Source: Desmodesmus armatus (lineage: Eukaryota > Chlorophyta > Chlorophyceae > Sphaeropleales > Scenedesmaceae). Taken from it: a stretch of 64,000 bases of DNA. Location: contig VIIQ02000725.1 in the NCBI GenBank assembly GCA_007449985.2, forward strand, positions 62,001 through 126,000, written 5' to 3'. Below are positions 1-11,449 of this stretch, piece after piece (the first letter of the stretch is position 1; the number at the start of each line of letters is the position of its first letter). Below the pieces are notes generated by a model. The model searched no databases and was not told the origin of the DNA. It saw only the letters and a program-made list of their open reading frames with translations. A program made the position numbers and the translations under genes.

Positions 1-525
1 GTTGGCAACAGCAAGGGGGGTCACACAGCCAGCCTCAACCTACAGCAGGGGACCACAGCACAGCACAACATACCAGCATGGCGTGTCAGAGCATGGCACA
101 GCATGCCAGCATGGGTACACCCCGTTGCCTCCGAAACTGCCAGCGTTGCAATGCTGATGATGCTACACAAACGCCAGTCTTCAAACTCAGCCAACCGCTG
201 TTACATTTACAACAGCTGACCACTATCATTTGCTACACTACCCTTATGGCCACCCAACTACAGCATCAGCGCAGAGGGTTGTGATTGCTGCCCTGGCGGA
301 TCCTGCTAGGCTGCTCAGAGAATAATCCACCACACCGGCTGGCACATGTTGAACAGCCACAGGACTGCAGATGCAGTATATACAAACTGACACACGGCAC
401 ACACCACTGCCCAACTGCAGAGAATCTGCCAGCTGTTCTGGTAATAGATCTAGGCATCTCAGGTGATTTTGATGAACATCTGCTGATATTTCTGGCGGAT
501 ATTTCTGGCGGATATCACTGTTCAC

Positions 526-1641
526 CTGCAGAGACTCAGCCAGCAGCTCTGGCGATCCCCAGGACAGGCCCCCCTTGCCCAACCCCAAGCGCGCTGACAG
601 CACTGCAGCCAGCAGAAACAGCCAGGCAATTGCATCCGCAGCAACAACAGGCGCAGACGGGTTTCGAAAAGCGGCGGGGCCCAATTCACCTCAGTACCAT
701 GCAACAAAGGCAGGCACTGCTGCAGAGTTCCTTTTGCCATTGCAGCAGGCGGCAACTGCTTGGTGAAGCATTCAGAAGGCATTGAGACGGACACAAGCAC
801 ACATTGATGCATGTACACCCAAGCCAGGATCATGCACCTCAACATGGCGCCCCTGCTGCATAGACTAAACACAGCAGGCCCCTACGTCACTGATGTGAAG
901 AGGGCTGCACAGAGGGTACTGCAGTGCAGTTATCATGGTGAGAAGCAACATCAGAATTGTCGAAGCAACAGCGAATTGATGTGGCTGCGCAACTCACTGC
1001 TGCGCACCTTTCAGGTCCACCTTGGTGTCAGGCAGTGCAGTGATGAGGTACTGCCTGCGCTTCTTGTCCTGCACACACCAAGGTGACGATTACACCGTGT
1101 GGTCATTGGAATCATCACACGGTGTGCACGGCACGTACTGGACTCTACCTTTTCCTACCAAGGCGCCACACTCACTCTGTGCAGTGGGACTGGGCAGCAC
1201 TATCTGCATCCCAGGCGCTTTCTTGGCTCTCACTGCAGCACCATGCCCACAGGTCTACATGCGGTAGCTGAATGAGTGCCCACGAGTTATGCTTTTTGCA
1301 AATCAGCTGCTGTCAGCAGGCACTGGCAGGAGACAAACCAACTGCCCCAAAGCATCAGCCCACCAGCCTCACCCGCACAAACAGGTTCTTCGTGCATACA
1401 CCACTGCTGCCCTTCAGAGCATCCGCCTGTATCGCAGATCAAGTGTAAGAAACCTGCGGCTGCTGTTATGAGCTTTTCCTTGCTGCCTGAGGCACCAACA
1501 GCACCGCAGGAGCAGCAGCGGCAGGTACCTGAGCCTCCACAGTCATGACAGGGGCGTGTTCGAAGGCCTGAAACTCCACTCCATGCTGCTTTAGCAATGC
1601 AATTGTTTCTTCTTCTGTGAGAGACCCATTCAAGTCACTGG
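526..1641 (-). CDS. Prolyl-tRNA deacylase, YbaK/PrdX family (partial)
   Basis: Likely hydrolyses Ala (or a similar residue) mischarged on tRNA-Pro, acting in trans to prolyl-tRNA synthetase. Four exons join in phase: 1529-about 1641, 1373-1426, 1008-1068 and 526-602. The first carries the family N-terminus (LTEEETIALLKQHGVEFQAF, then EHAPVMTVEAQ). The second holds KGSSGVCTKNLFVR, whose Lys before NLF is the conserved catalytic lysine of YbaK-type editing domains. The third is DKKRRQYLITALPDTKVDLK and the fourth VLSARLGLGKGGLS followed by PELLAESLQ. The expected next block (the PGSVTPF-like motif and C-terminal third) is not in bases 1-525, so the remaining exons lie left of the window or were missed. 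The first exon opens in the middle of a codon, so a 5' exon with the start codon, perhaps encoding a targeting peptide, should lie between about 1650 and 2250. Family call is firm; both gene ends are unresolved. Confidence 0.85.
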
Positions 1642-2338
1642 CTGGCAAGAGATTGGAGTAGATCAGATGGTATGACTGCTTGCAACTGCAGCACCGACGG
1701 CGACGACAGCAAAGTAACAGTGAGGCAGTCAAGGAGCATGTGAGTTGTGGCTTGGTCAACGATGAAAAGCAATGCTCCTGCGGTCACTGTCATTTTCTAG
1801 CGGTTGGCCAACTGCCGGTGGGCAAAGACTTCTGATAGCGCTGTTTGGTTCCGGAAACTGTTTCAGAAGTGTTCAGCCACCTGATTGATCCACTTATGCC
1901 CTTGCGTTGAGCTGCAGCTTGGTCAGTTTTGACTGGATAGATCTTGCAGTTGAGTTCATCAGCACATCCGTGTTGCTTCAGGGTGTCGGGTGGCCCTCAA
2001 AGGTTTGAGTACAAGCACTCACAGCTTGTGCCGGCTCGGGCTCAGTGGAGACGTGATGCCCCTGCTACTGTCCCACGCCAGCGCAAGGTTTTGCTCCCTT
2101 GGAAGCACTCCCCACGCCTCTGACACCAGGCACAGCAAGGGGGATGTAAAGGTGCGTCTCAATGCTTGGCATCCTCGGCACACAGCAGTATCAGCATACC
2201 TGCCTTGTCCTGCTGCTCGTCCTAGTCAGCATCGATCAGAATAAATCTTGCTGACAGGGACTGTGCTCCTGTCACACTGCAAAGGGTATCCTTCCATAAA
2301 CAGTTCCACTCTACCCTCTCCCTTTGGTTTGTCCCCAG
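1642..2338. other. Intergenic region between divergent genes
   Basis: This stretch separates the minus-strand deacylase from the plus-strand hypothetical gene at 2339. It probably holds the 5' exon and promoter of the first and the 5' exon(s) and promoter of the second. I see no recognisable domain and no clear TATA element. Confidence 0.4.
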
Positions 2339-4957
2339 GGATCAGCCTTTGGCGCGTCCAGAGGCAAGGCAGCAGCTGCCTCTTCGGCAGCCTCAGCTGC
2401 ACCCCCAGCCCCCTCTTACCTGGCCGCCTGGCAGCTGTTCCCAGCCACCAGGACGCAGCAGCAGACACCACTAGCCTCAGCGCAGCAGCAGCAGCTGGCA
2501 GTACAGCACATGCGCCAGCCCCAGCACAGCTGCAGGACACTTCCTCAGATGCTGAGTGGGAAGCCGTGAGGCTCATGACAGCAGCCCGCATATTGTCTGC
2601 CAGCTCCGACGATGACGCAGCAACCAGCAACCAGGATATTGATGAGTCATCTTCTCTCATAGGCTCCCTTTCAAATCTGTCTGAGCTCTCCCTGTCGGAC
2701 CTCTCAGTGGGATCCTCGTCAGCACCCCCAGCACACCAGCTCATGGGTGAGGTCAGCACACCTAGCTCAGATGGATCTTCCTCTTCCTCAGATAGATCAG
2801 CGCTGGGGGCCCTGGCGTATCTGGATGAGATCCGCAGCCTTGATGCCGACTCCCTGGCACTTGCGGTGGGGATTCTGCGGCAGCACCTGCCGCTGGACGC
2901 TGGGGAGGACGATGTGCAGCTCAGCGAGCGGCTGAGGGACTTCCTGATGGTCCTGCGCAGGCGCCCTGGTGAGTGGAGTGTGAATTAAGGATAAAATTGC
3001 GGGGCGTAGTGGGTGGGGGACACGGAGGGGTGAATGAGGCTGAGGGGCTTCCTGATGGTGCTGCGCAGGCGCCCTGGTGAGTAGTGGGATGTTCATAAAT
3101 GGGTTGAGAGCGGGAGGTGGGAATGGGAGGACGATGTGCAGCTCAGCGAGCGGCTGAGGGACTTGTTGATGGACCTGCGCAGGCGCCCTGGTGAGTAGTG
3201 GGGTGTGTGATAGGGAGGAAGACGGGGGGAGGACGATGTTGTGCAGCTCGGTGGCTGAGGGGCTTTTTGATGGTGCTGTGCATGCGTCCTGGTATTTGGG
3301 GGTCTGGGCAGTAGAGGGGTTTGGTATGACATGAGTTAGTGGTGGGGATTCTGCGGCAGCACCAGCCACTGGACGCGGGGGGACGATGTGCAACTCAGCG
3401 AGCGGCTGAGGGACTTCCTGATGGTCCTGCGCAGGCGCCTTGGTGGGTGGGGGGGGGGAGGCGTAATGGAGGCTGCGGGGAAAGGGGTGGTGGGTGGGGG
3501 AGGGGGAGGCGTAATGGAGGCAGGGGGACCTCCTGGTGGTCTTGCGCAGGCGCCCTGGTGGGTGGAATGATGAGTGATGGTGAGAGGGTTCTCTGCAGGG
3601 GAGGGCGTGGTGGGTGGGACGCGCAGGGGTAAGGAGGCTGAGGGACTTCCTGGTGAATCTGCGATGGCGCCCTTCCCAGCAAAATTGCTAAGTTCAGAGT
3701 GGCAGTGCGGTGTATTGGTAGGCTGGGCACCCTACAAGTTGCCAGCTGCTGCCTGACACTCCCCCTGCATTTTTTTATCTTCTGACATCTCCCTGCAGGT
3801 CAAGGCTCCGCGCCCAGCACAGCAGCCACAGCAGCAGCAGCAGCCAGAGCCCCTGATGATGTTATGTAGACAGGCTATGGGCAACCCTACAATTTGCCAG
3901 CTGCTGTGTGACACCGCACCTGCTGAACCAATGCGACTGCCCATACCCTCCTGCAGGTCACAGCCCCGCACACAGCACAGCAGCCACAGCAGCAGCAGCC
4001 GCCAGTGCATCTGATGATGTGTTTGGTGCTGCGGACGATGAGTGGGCTGATGTGCGTGCAGCGCTGATGGGCATCGGCATCAACGCAAGCTTGGATGAAG
4101 AGGACGATGAAGATGTGTGGGCTCTGGAGGCTGGACGGGTCAAGACTCGCAGGTGGGTCTAGCAGCTGCAACAGAGAACATGCACGGGGGGGGGGGCGGG
4201 GACTGTGGCAGGCAAGAGGGGGGAAGATGCCACACAGACCAGGGCGGATACCATGGCATGGGAGCACATGTTTTCAGGAAGGGGCAGAAAGGAAGATAGG
4301 GAAAAACGGGGGGAAGAGCAGGAGGGATGGGCATCAACGCAAGCCTGGATGAAAGTGTGTGGGCACACAGGCGGGGCGCAACAAAGTGCAACTGTGTGAG
4401 AAAGCTTGCCCGTCGACCATCCACTGGCTGGGTCTGTGGCCCACACGAAGTTCTTGCATGCTGAGCAGTCAAACAGCAATTGCACCTACAAAGGTAAACC
4501 CTGACGATCCTGCTGACCATCACCACTAAGGCTGTTCACACTCCAGCATGGCCCTAATCCCTCCTGTTCACTGCTAACACTCAATTGCGCTGAACAACGT
4601 GGCGTTGCATTTGTTTTGGTGCACCTCTCCGTCTGTGCATGCAGGACGCGCCTGTTGCGCAGCCTACCCAAGCTTGACAACAGCACAGCACAGCAGCTCA
4701 CGGCCTTCCTATCAGAGGTGCAGCAGCACAGCAGCAGCCCAGGAGCACCCCCAACCACCCACCAGGGCACAAGCAGCACACCCGATGCAGGACAGTCAGC
4801 GGCAGGGGCTGCAGCTGAGGGTGTGAGTGCGGAGGAGGAGGAGTGGTGGCAGCAGGCTAGCCTGGCATACAGCCTGCTGCGGCAGCAGGCGGAAAGGTGC
4901 AGGAGCAGGAGCAGGGTGCAGAGCAGCAGTAGCTTTGGATGGGGCAGCAACTGGTAG
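2339..4957 (+). CDS. Hypothetical acidic, Ser/Ala-rich protein, three exons seen
   Basis: I do not recognise the family. Three exons join in phase: about 2339-2968, 3957-4152 and 4645-4957 (stop TAG). Exon 1 encodes a low-complexity acidic segment (stretches of SSDDD, SLSDLS, SSSSSD) followed by a helical block with LDEIRSLDADSLALAVGIL and LSERLRDFLMVLRRRPG at the splice donor. Exon 2 adds DDEWADVRAALMGIGINAS and a DEEDDEDVWALEAG acid patch. Exon 3 encodes LLRSLPKLDNSTAQQLTAF, a low-complexity tail and an EEEEWWQQASLAYSLLRQQAE helix. Before about 2450 two frames look equally coding, so the 5' part is uncertain: there may be a frameshift, or a further exon and start upstream. The first two introns' worth of sequence contains repeated copies of the exon edges, listed separately. 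Likely a scaffold or regulatory protein, but this is a guess from composition only. Confidence 0.55.
2935..3690 (+). repeat. Tandem copies of an exon end plus 5' splice site
   Basis: The last 30-110 bases of exon 1 of the hypothetical gene (encoding LSERLRDFLMVLRRRPG) with the following GTGAGT-type donor recur downstream in the intron. Copies lie near 3043-3085, 3127-3200, 3228-3298, 3340-3445, 3510-3565 and 3630-3680. They diverge to different degrees: the copy at 3340-3445 still includes the upstream VGILRQH part, while the one at 3228-3298 has lost the donor GT context. The spacers are G-rich (GGTGGGTGGGGGA type). Confidence 0.85.
3724..4035 (+). repeat. Tandem duplication of an intron end and exon start
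   Basis: Bases about 3724-3878 and 3879-4035 are diverged copies of one unit. Each runs from GGGCA(A)CCCTACAA through TTGCCAGCTGCTG, a pyrimidine tract and CCTGCAGGTCA into a GCA-rich exon start that ends GATGATGT. Only the second copy leads into a long open exon (3957-4152); the first closes with an in-frame TAG just after GATGATGTTATG. A shorter third echo of the exon interior is near 4325-4360 (GATGGGCATCAACGCAAGC). Confidence 0.8.
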
Positions 4958-6050
4958 ACGGCACAGCGTGCGGCATACACTGGGGTTAGGGTTTACACTG
5001 GGGCTTTGTTTTCCTGGATCCTGCAGTACGTGATGATCGAGGGGTAATGGAGGGGTATGTGTTGTTCTGTCTGATGTATGTGTGGCTGCATGTGTTCTGG
5101 GGAGGGTTTCCAAGCAAACCCTTGAAATTTTTGTTGGTACCAGCTGCCGCCCAATTTTGAGTCGAGGAGGTTTCCACGATTGGTGCTGGTTTGCACGCTG
5201 CTGATTCTCATGAAGAAGCAGATGTTTTGGTGCTCCCAGCGGCATGGGTGTGTTGTGTGCAAATGATTATGTATACTTGAGTGAGCTTCTCAACAAGCAC
5301 ACACACTGACTGTTTGTCAACCCAAGTCTCCTGAGATCAAGGGTCGTTGGGTGTTCGTCAGAGTGCACCCGTCCTTACGCATTGCCTGTGTGACATTGGC
5401 CCTTTATCAAAGTACAGCCTTGCTCTAGATATGTCAGGTACAACCTTGAGGCAATGCACTGTACTTTTCCTGCAGAATCCTTGCATGTGGCGTGTGGTGT
5501 CACGGCAAGGAAGCATATGTGCTTGTCTTGCAGATCCAGGGGCACTAGGATGCTCCGTATGCAGTAGCAGCTACGCAACTGCTCGGTGTGTAAAAGCCGG
5601 GCACTCGTGTCTGTTGAGCCAGCTGTCTCTGCCAGCACAGGTCGCGTGTTTGCTGATGCAGTGACACACATAGCAGCTCTCAGACTGACCCCTCCAACAC
5701 ACTGTAGTCATGGAACTGTTACGACAACTAGCAATCTCAAATCAGCTCAACTGTCGCAGTTGCTGCGAAGCAACACTGGTGTGCAAAACCATGTAGGCAT
5801 GTTGGCCGTCAAGGCAGTGACCAAGTCTTGCAACTATCGCCCAAACGGCGATGGCGGCAAACCATCCCACCTGGTGCGGCCCTGTTTGCAGCAGCGCTGC
5901 TTCACAATAACAAACATGTTATAGCAGAGGGACAGAGAAGCATGCTGGACAGCAAAGCAGGGCCCTTGAAAACAGGGAACACTGCCGAGGGTGCCGCCCT
6001 CTGCACAAACAGCAGGGCCAGCCCTGCTACAACTGCAGACACCAGCATCC
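4958..6050. other. Intergenic region between convergent genes
   Basis: This stretch lies between the stop of the plus-strand hypothetical gene (4957) and the stop of the minus-strand gene (6051). It should contain both 3' UTRs. A short GGGGTTAGGGTTTACACTGGGG telomere-like stretch sits at about 4981-5004. No convincing coding segment was seen. Confidence 0.5.
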
Positions 6051-7121
6051 TCACAGCACCTCCATCAGACACTCCAGCACAGATGAGCGACTGCCCTCAG
6101 CCGGCCGCATATCCTGCAGCAGCTGCTGCACAGCAGCAGGCGTGATGCTGCAGCCCACTTGCTCATACACCTGCTGCTCAAAGCTCCCCTTATGCTTCTG
6201 CAGGAAGGGCTGAAGCAAGCCAGCAGCACAGCCCACCCCAGCCTCGCTACCAGCAGCACCACATGTGGACCATGCACCCAGACAAGCTGAAGTGATCTCA
6301 GGCCATTGATACTTCCTCAGCTGCCTCACCGCCCAGGCTGCAAAGCCCAAGCTGTTGGCCAGTGCCAGCTTCACGAACTCTGCCTCCTCTGCAGCCGTGC
6401 CTGTGCCATAGGCGGTGCCAGTGCCTGCGCTGGACAGTATCTCGGCTGCAGAGACTCTCTGGATGGGCGATGAGGAGGAGGCCTGCTGCTGCTGCAGGGC
6501 GCACATGGAGTCATGGACCACCTGCACCTTGTGCAGCAGTTGCAGCAGCTGGCTGGGCAGGACGGCAGCCCCATGGCTGTGGATGGTAGAAGCAGCGTCA
6601 GGCTCCACAGGTGTCAGCAGCTCTGTCAGGGCAGGGACATGGTGGTCCATGAGGAAGAGCACTACGGTGTTTTTGGCAGTGTAGCGTTCTTGAAGATCGC
6701 TGACCCTGCACAAGCACAGCACAGCAGTTTGGATGGTTTGTTGATTGCAACACAAAATAGCTAGTGTAGCCCCAACGGCCCAAGGTCAATGCCACGAGGT
6801 GCTTTCTGTGACTGCCGGCTGCATCCCTGGTGAGGCTGATATCCTGTATTCCTGTGTGACCTCTCTGCCAGTGATGGGACCCACTTGCGCTCATCAGACA
6901 CTCTGCTTTGAGGCTGTCTGATTGCATGACCGCTCGAGCAGGCAGGGACTTCTGACAGCAGTTGTGCAGATGCCCTACCTGTGTGCTTCTTCATAAGCCT
7001 CTCCGCTTGACTTGACGTTGTCGTCAGCAGCAGATGAGAATTTGTCAACCATCCACCAGCACCCCAGCAGGGCCAGGCCAAGGAGGCCCAGACCAAGGCA
7101 CACTTTGCCACCTGCGGTCAT
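6051..7121 (-). CDS. Hypothetical membrane-anchored helical protein
   Basis: Two exons join in phase, 6979-7121 and 6051-6705, giving 265 residues if the ATG at 7121 is the start. The N-terminus has a single strong hydrophobic segment (VCLGLGLLGLALLGCWWMV, residues about 7-25) followed by a polar stretch (DKFSSAADDNVKSS). The rest is soluble and mostly helical, with a Gln-rich patch (LQQQQASSSS) and blocks such as VSDLQERYTAKNTVVLFLMD, EFVKLALANSLGFAAWAVRQ and QQLLQDMRPAEGSRSSVLEC. Splicing across the HR/VSDLQ junction is supported by phase and by continuity of helical sequence. I cannot name the family; the layout (N-terminal anchor then a helical cytosolic domain) is seen in several organelle membrane proteins. 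Upstream minus-strand coding stretches at 8030-9065 may belong to the same gene. Confidence 0.55.
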
Positions 7122-8029
7122 TGCAGTGCAGTAACTGCACTTGAAACCAGCCTGCTGGCTGATGCTTCAAGCGTTGCACGAATGAGCTGGATCCTGTAGC
7201 TGCTGCAACAATTGTGCCGCCGACACAATGTGGCACACGCGGCTGCAGCCTGCAGCAAGCAGTGGGTTGGCACATACTGACGCTGCACCCTGGTCGCCAG
7301 TAAGTTCAACTAAGTTGAGCTGGCCTCTGCAGAACCCCAAGTCAATGAGATGGCACCTACAGACTCTGCAGCAGCTGCAACCAACGAGCTCAGGCCACAG
7401 ACACGAGCAGACGCGCATGCATGCCGTGCAGAATGACACACCAGCACACACCAGCACTGGTATGCTCCATCCGACGAGCACGCCCGTTTGTGACAGAGTC
7501 GTTGTCCTGCTGCTGTTGGCGTGCTTTGGCTTCTTTGAAAATATCCTGGTTGCGCAGCTCTTGAAGCTCAGTGGCCTCACTCCTGTTTGGGTGGTTGCAG
7601 CAGGCACGGTCGGGGGGTGCATCAGGCACGACAATATCCACGCACTCGATTCGACCAAGGCTTTGGGTTACGCAGGCATGACGACAGCCCTTTGAATTTG
7701 TGCCAGTGGGAAGCCTCATTGCCACGGCAGACAAACATGAAAGGCATGACGTTGATGATGTTCAACTGCCGGAGGGATAAAGTGGCAGCTTGGCTTACTG
7801 CATTGACTATTGGCAAAGGCTCAAACATATAAAAACAGAATTGCCCGGGGCAGCAACTGTCAGACTGTGGGTTTGCATGGCTGCCGCAGCACTGGCAGTG
7901 GAAACTTTCCACTGGAAAGCGCCATGCATTTTCATTAATGGGCACCACAAGGCCGATGATTTGCAAACATATGGGACCTCCTGATGATGGCTGGTGAGCA
8001 CTGAAGAATATGACCATTGAAAGGCTCAC

Positions 8030-9065
8030 TGGGTGTGTCTCTCTGCAGCTGCTGCCACTTGCTGCATCCGCTTGTTGTTGCTTGCGGCTGCTGCCTGGAT
8101 GCTTGAGAGCAGGCAGCGGAACAGCGAAAATGCTCGGGCAGAGACCTGCTGTCGCTGCTGGGGCATTGGAGGGGCTGTACCCTGCAGGTGCTTCTGGTGG
8201 CGGGCCAGCAACTCCGTTGCAAATGCCAGTATTGGAGGAGCCAGCAGCACACCAGCCACGACAAGGTCCTGGGCGACGTCGCGCACACAGTCAGCAGCGT
8301 CGTACATCAACGCGTGGGTCTCTGCGGTAGCGCTGGTGCACGCTGGGGCTGGATAGGACACAAGGCTGGAGGCCTTGGCAGCGTGCACGAGCGATTGCTT
8401 GCATAGGCTCGCGCATCTGCCCGCATGCTGCGCCAGCTTGGCGCACTGCTTGGCGACCTCGCTGCAAGACCTGAGGCGACGCTCCTGCATCATACTTGCA
8501 AGCGGAATTGGTATGCTATCAGACCATGTCGTCAAGAACACATAACTGTGCCAAAGAACGTGGTCACATAAACCTGCTGATGCTGGGTCGCTATCCGTGC
8601 TCCTCGTTCACGTAACAGGGGGTCCTTCGTTGACGTAATAGACGAGCGCGGAAAAGCCCCTGCCAAATGTCGTGTACCGTACACCGACCCCATGCGCTGC
8701 TCTAGCGTCTGCTTTTACAACTCGTCAGATGTGAGAGCACTGGCTCGTTGCCTGAATTGCCTGATGAGTTGCAGCCGCATCACTATTGAGGCCTCCATGC
8801 AGGGCGCATCCAGAAGATGTCCACAGCCTGCAATTGTTGGCATGCACTCTGTCAGCAGAGTAGCTGTGTGCTGCAGCGGCTGTATCACACGCATTTGTTG
8901 TGCGTGCATCAGGCTTACACATGCCACGTGCCGCAACACATTGACGGCAACGTGTCCCTGAGTTGGGCCGACAACGGGACCTGCCATATCTGTCACCGCA
9001 GACAGCAGCAGCTTACTGCAAAATGTCAACAACAACCCAAGGGAGTTCGTTGCTGGGTAAAGCAT
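8030..9065 (-). CDS. Hypothetical helical protein, exon fragments
   Basis: Two minus-strand stretches look coding. The first, 8030-8484, has a good acceptor (TGATGCAG) and donor (GTGAGC). It encodes a Cys/Ala-rich helical block with ERRLRSCSEVAKQCAKLAQH, ALMYDAADCVRDVAQDLVV and LLAPPILAFATELLARHQKH. The second, about 8715-9050, encodes VTDMAGPVVGPTQGHVAVNV, LRHVACVSLMHAQQMRVIQP and ASIVMRLQLIRQFRQRASAL, which reads like an armadillo-type helical repeat. The joints between them, and to the gene ending at 6051, are unresolved. They could be the 5' part of that gene or a separate one. No family recognised. Confidence 0.4.
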
Positions 9066-9488
9066 TGAAAAGGCATGGGTGCATTAAGCAATGCTGCACT
9101 CCTTGCTCGAGGCAACAACACTCTACGCTGTGCAAACCCACAATCACATAACGAACGAATGTGCATCCGCACACACAAACAGTGCCTGGCTGCCAGCGGG
9201 TATGTCTGTCACCATCGCAGCAGCCCTGCCGAGTACTTTGCGGCCTGAAATGTGTTGCCAACAGTCTGCAGCTCTGCAGCAATGACAGAGCTGTACGCCC
9301 CCAGGAGTGGTCGACAACACTACATGGCATGTACCCTCCCTCCACTGCTGACCAACAAATCCATGCGAAGCCACCACTGCAGCTGCAAGTTGCTCAAATG
9401 GTACATCCAACCACTAACAAAAGATCAAGAACAAGACAATTACTAACAAAACAAGACAACTTGCCCTGCTCACGCAGGAATCCCCTCA
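9066..9488. other. Intergenic region, nothing convincing
   Basis: This stretch runs from the 3' end of FolD (stop at 9489) to the start of the upstream part of the next minus-strand gene. Open frames here have no domain signal. A 24-base stretch near 9217-9240 (starting CAGCAGCCCTGCCGAGTACT) recurs near 9498-9521 over the end of FolD. Confidence 0.4.
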
Positions 9489-11413
9489 TCACCAGCGCAG
9501 CAGCCCTGCCGAGTACTTTGCGGCTTGAATTGTGTTGTGCAGCACAGCAGCAATTGTCATGGGCCCCACGCCCCCAGGCACCGGCGTCAACACAGAAGCC
9601 ACACCAGCAACCTCCTCGTGTGCAACATCCCCTACCACACTGTATTCACTACTCAGGCTGAGGCTGCCTTCAGGGTCTGTCTGGACCAGCTGCAGCTGAA
9701 CCTCAGGTCTGCAACCTGGCCCACTGCCTGGCCCACTATCTGGCCCACTACCTGGCCCACGACTGATGCTGCTGAAGCCGCCAGTAGGACTGCTTTCCAG
9801 CCCCTGCTGGTGCTGGTGCTGGTGCTGCTGCTGCTTGGGTGGCAGTGCTTGCCCCCCAGCCGGCAAACTCCCCTGCGCCACCTGCATCCCACTGTGCTGC
9901 TGCTGCTGCTGCTGGGGCTGCTGCTGGACAGGGGAGTCTGTTTGAGTCCCTGGTCGCCTTCTGTGATATGGCAGGGGCACCACATTGATGCCAACGTCAA
10001 CGACCACCGCCCCTGGCTTGACCCAGCTGGCGCGGGTGAGCTCAGGGCTGCCAACTGCCACCACCAGGATGTCTGCCGTACGGCAGATAGCTGGAAGGTC
10101 GGATGGCTGCGAGGGTGTGTGGGGGTGGGGGGGGGGAGGGGATTGCAAGATGAGAGTTTGCACTGGAGTTTGAGGAGGGGAGGGGGCAAGGGGCTGCCCA
10201 CTGCCACCACCAGGATGTCTGCTGTGCGGCAGATGGCCGGCAGATCGGACGGCTGCAGGGGTGTGATGAGGGTGGGCGCGCGGGGGGGGGGGTGCGAGTG
10301 AGAGAATGGGTTTGTGAACTGGAGTGTAGAAGGGAAGGGCAAGGGCAAGGGGCTACCCAATGCCACCACCAGGATGTCTGCTGTGCGGCAGATGGCCGGA
10401 AGGTCGGCCGGCTGCAGGGTGTGTGGTGGGGTGGGGGGTGGGGGTGGGAGGGGGAGGGGGGGGAGGGGGAGTGACTGTGAATTGGGGGGGGGGGTGCACT
10501 GGGGTGTAGAGGGGAACTGCAAGGGGCTGCCCACTGCCACCACCAGGATGTCTGCTGTGCGGCAGATGGCCGGCAGATCGGACGGCTGCAGAGGTTGCAT
10601 GGGTGGTGGGGGAGGGGGCAGGGGAAGAGGCAGGGGGCAGCAATGTTTGGCAGCAGCACAAAGGTGGTACAGCTACAGGGAATTCAAATGAACTTCATTC
10701 GAATGAATTCCCCAGGGAGGGGGGCAGGCATCAGGTCGCCTTCCAATACTAGGACATCTGCCTCACGGCAGATGGACGGCAAGTGAGACGGGTATCAATG
10801 TCAGAAAAGGGAAGGGGCACAGGGAAGTGGTGGGCACATGCAAGGGCCATAGTGTGTTGGTCGTAAGCAGCCGGCAATGCAGTTGGCAGAAGGTCTGAGT
10901 AATACGTGTAGACTTATCATCGCCTGTGGGGGTTTAGGAGAACCATGCACACAGCGAGGGACCCTGTCAGCATCAAAAAGTAAAGCTTTGAGCCCCTGCG
11001 GCACAACATGTGGACAAGCCAATCAACCTCCTGCCGTCAGTAGCCGCCAAATGCAGCATCCAGCATCCGCACATCAACATTGTACTGAGCGCTGTGCGCA
11101 TGACACAGCCTGACACTAGAGCTGACAGCACGCAACAGCGCTGCCACCATCCTTGCAGTGAGGCGTCCGTCAACGTTTTCAATATTCACCCAGATGCCTG
11201 AGCACCAAGTCCAACACATTGACTGCATCCTTCATGCTCCACGGCCGCTTCACCCATGGCCATGGAAGCAGTCAATCAGGCATGAAACCCACCTGGAAAC
11301 CCCCACCAGCCTCTTGCATGCTCGCCAGCTGCTGCTGCTGTTGTTGTTGCTGCTTATGCTGCTGCTGTTGTTGTTGCTGCTGCTGCTGCGGCTGTTGCTG
11401 CTGCTGCTGCTGC

Positions 11414-11449
<36 letters not shown>

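Noticed and set aside
10180..10790. CRISPR-like array of spaced repeats
   Set aside because: The repeats are exon-edge copies with uneven spacing in a eukaryotic intron; there are no cas genes and no uniform spacers.
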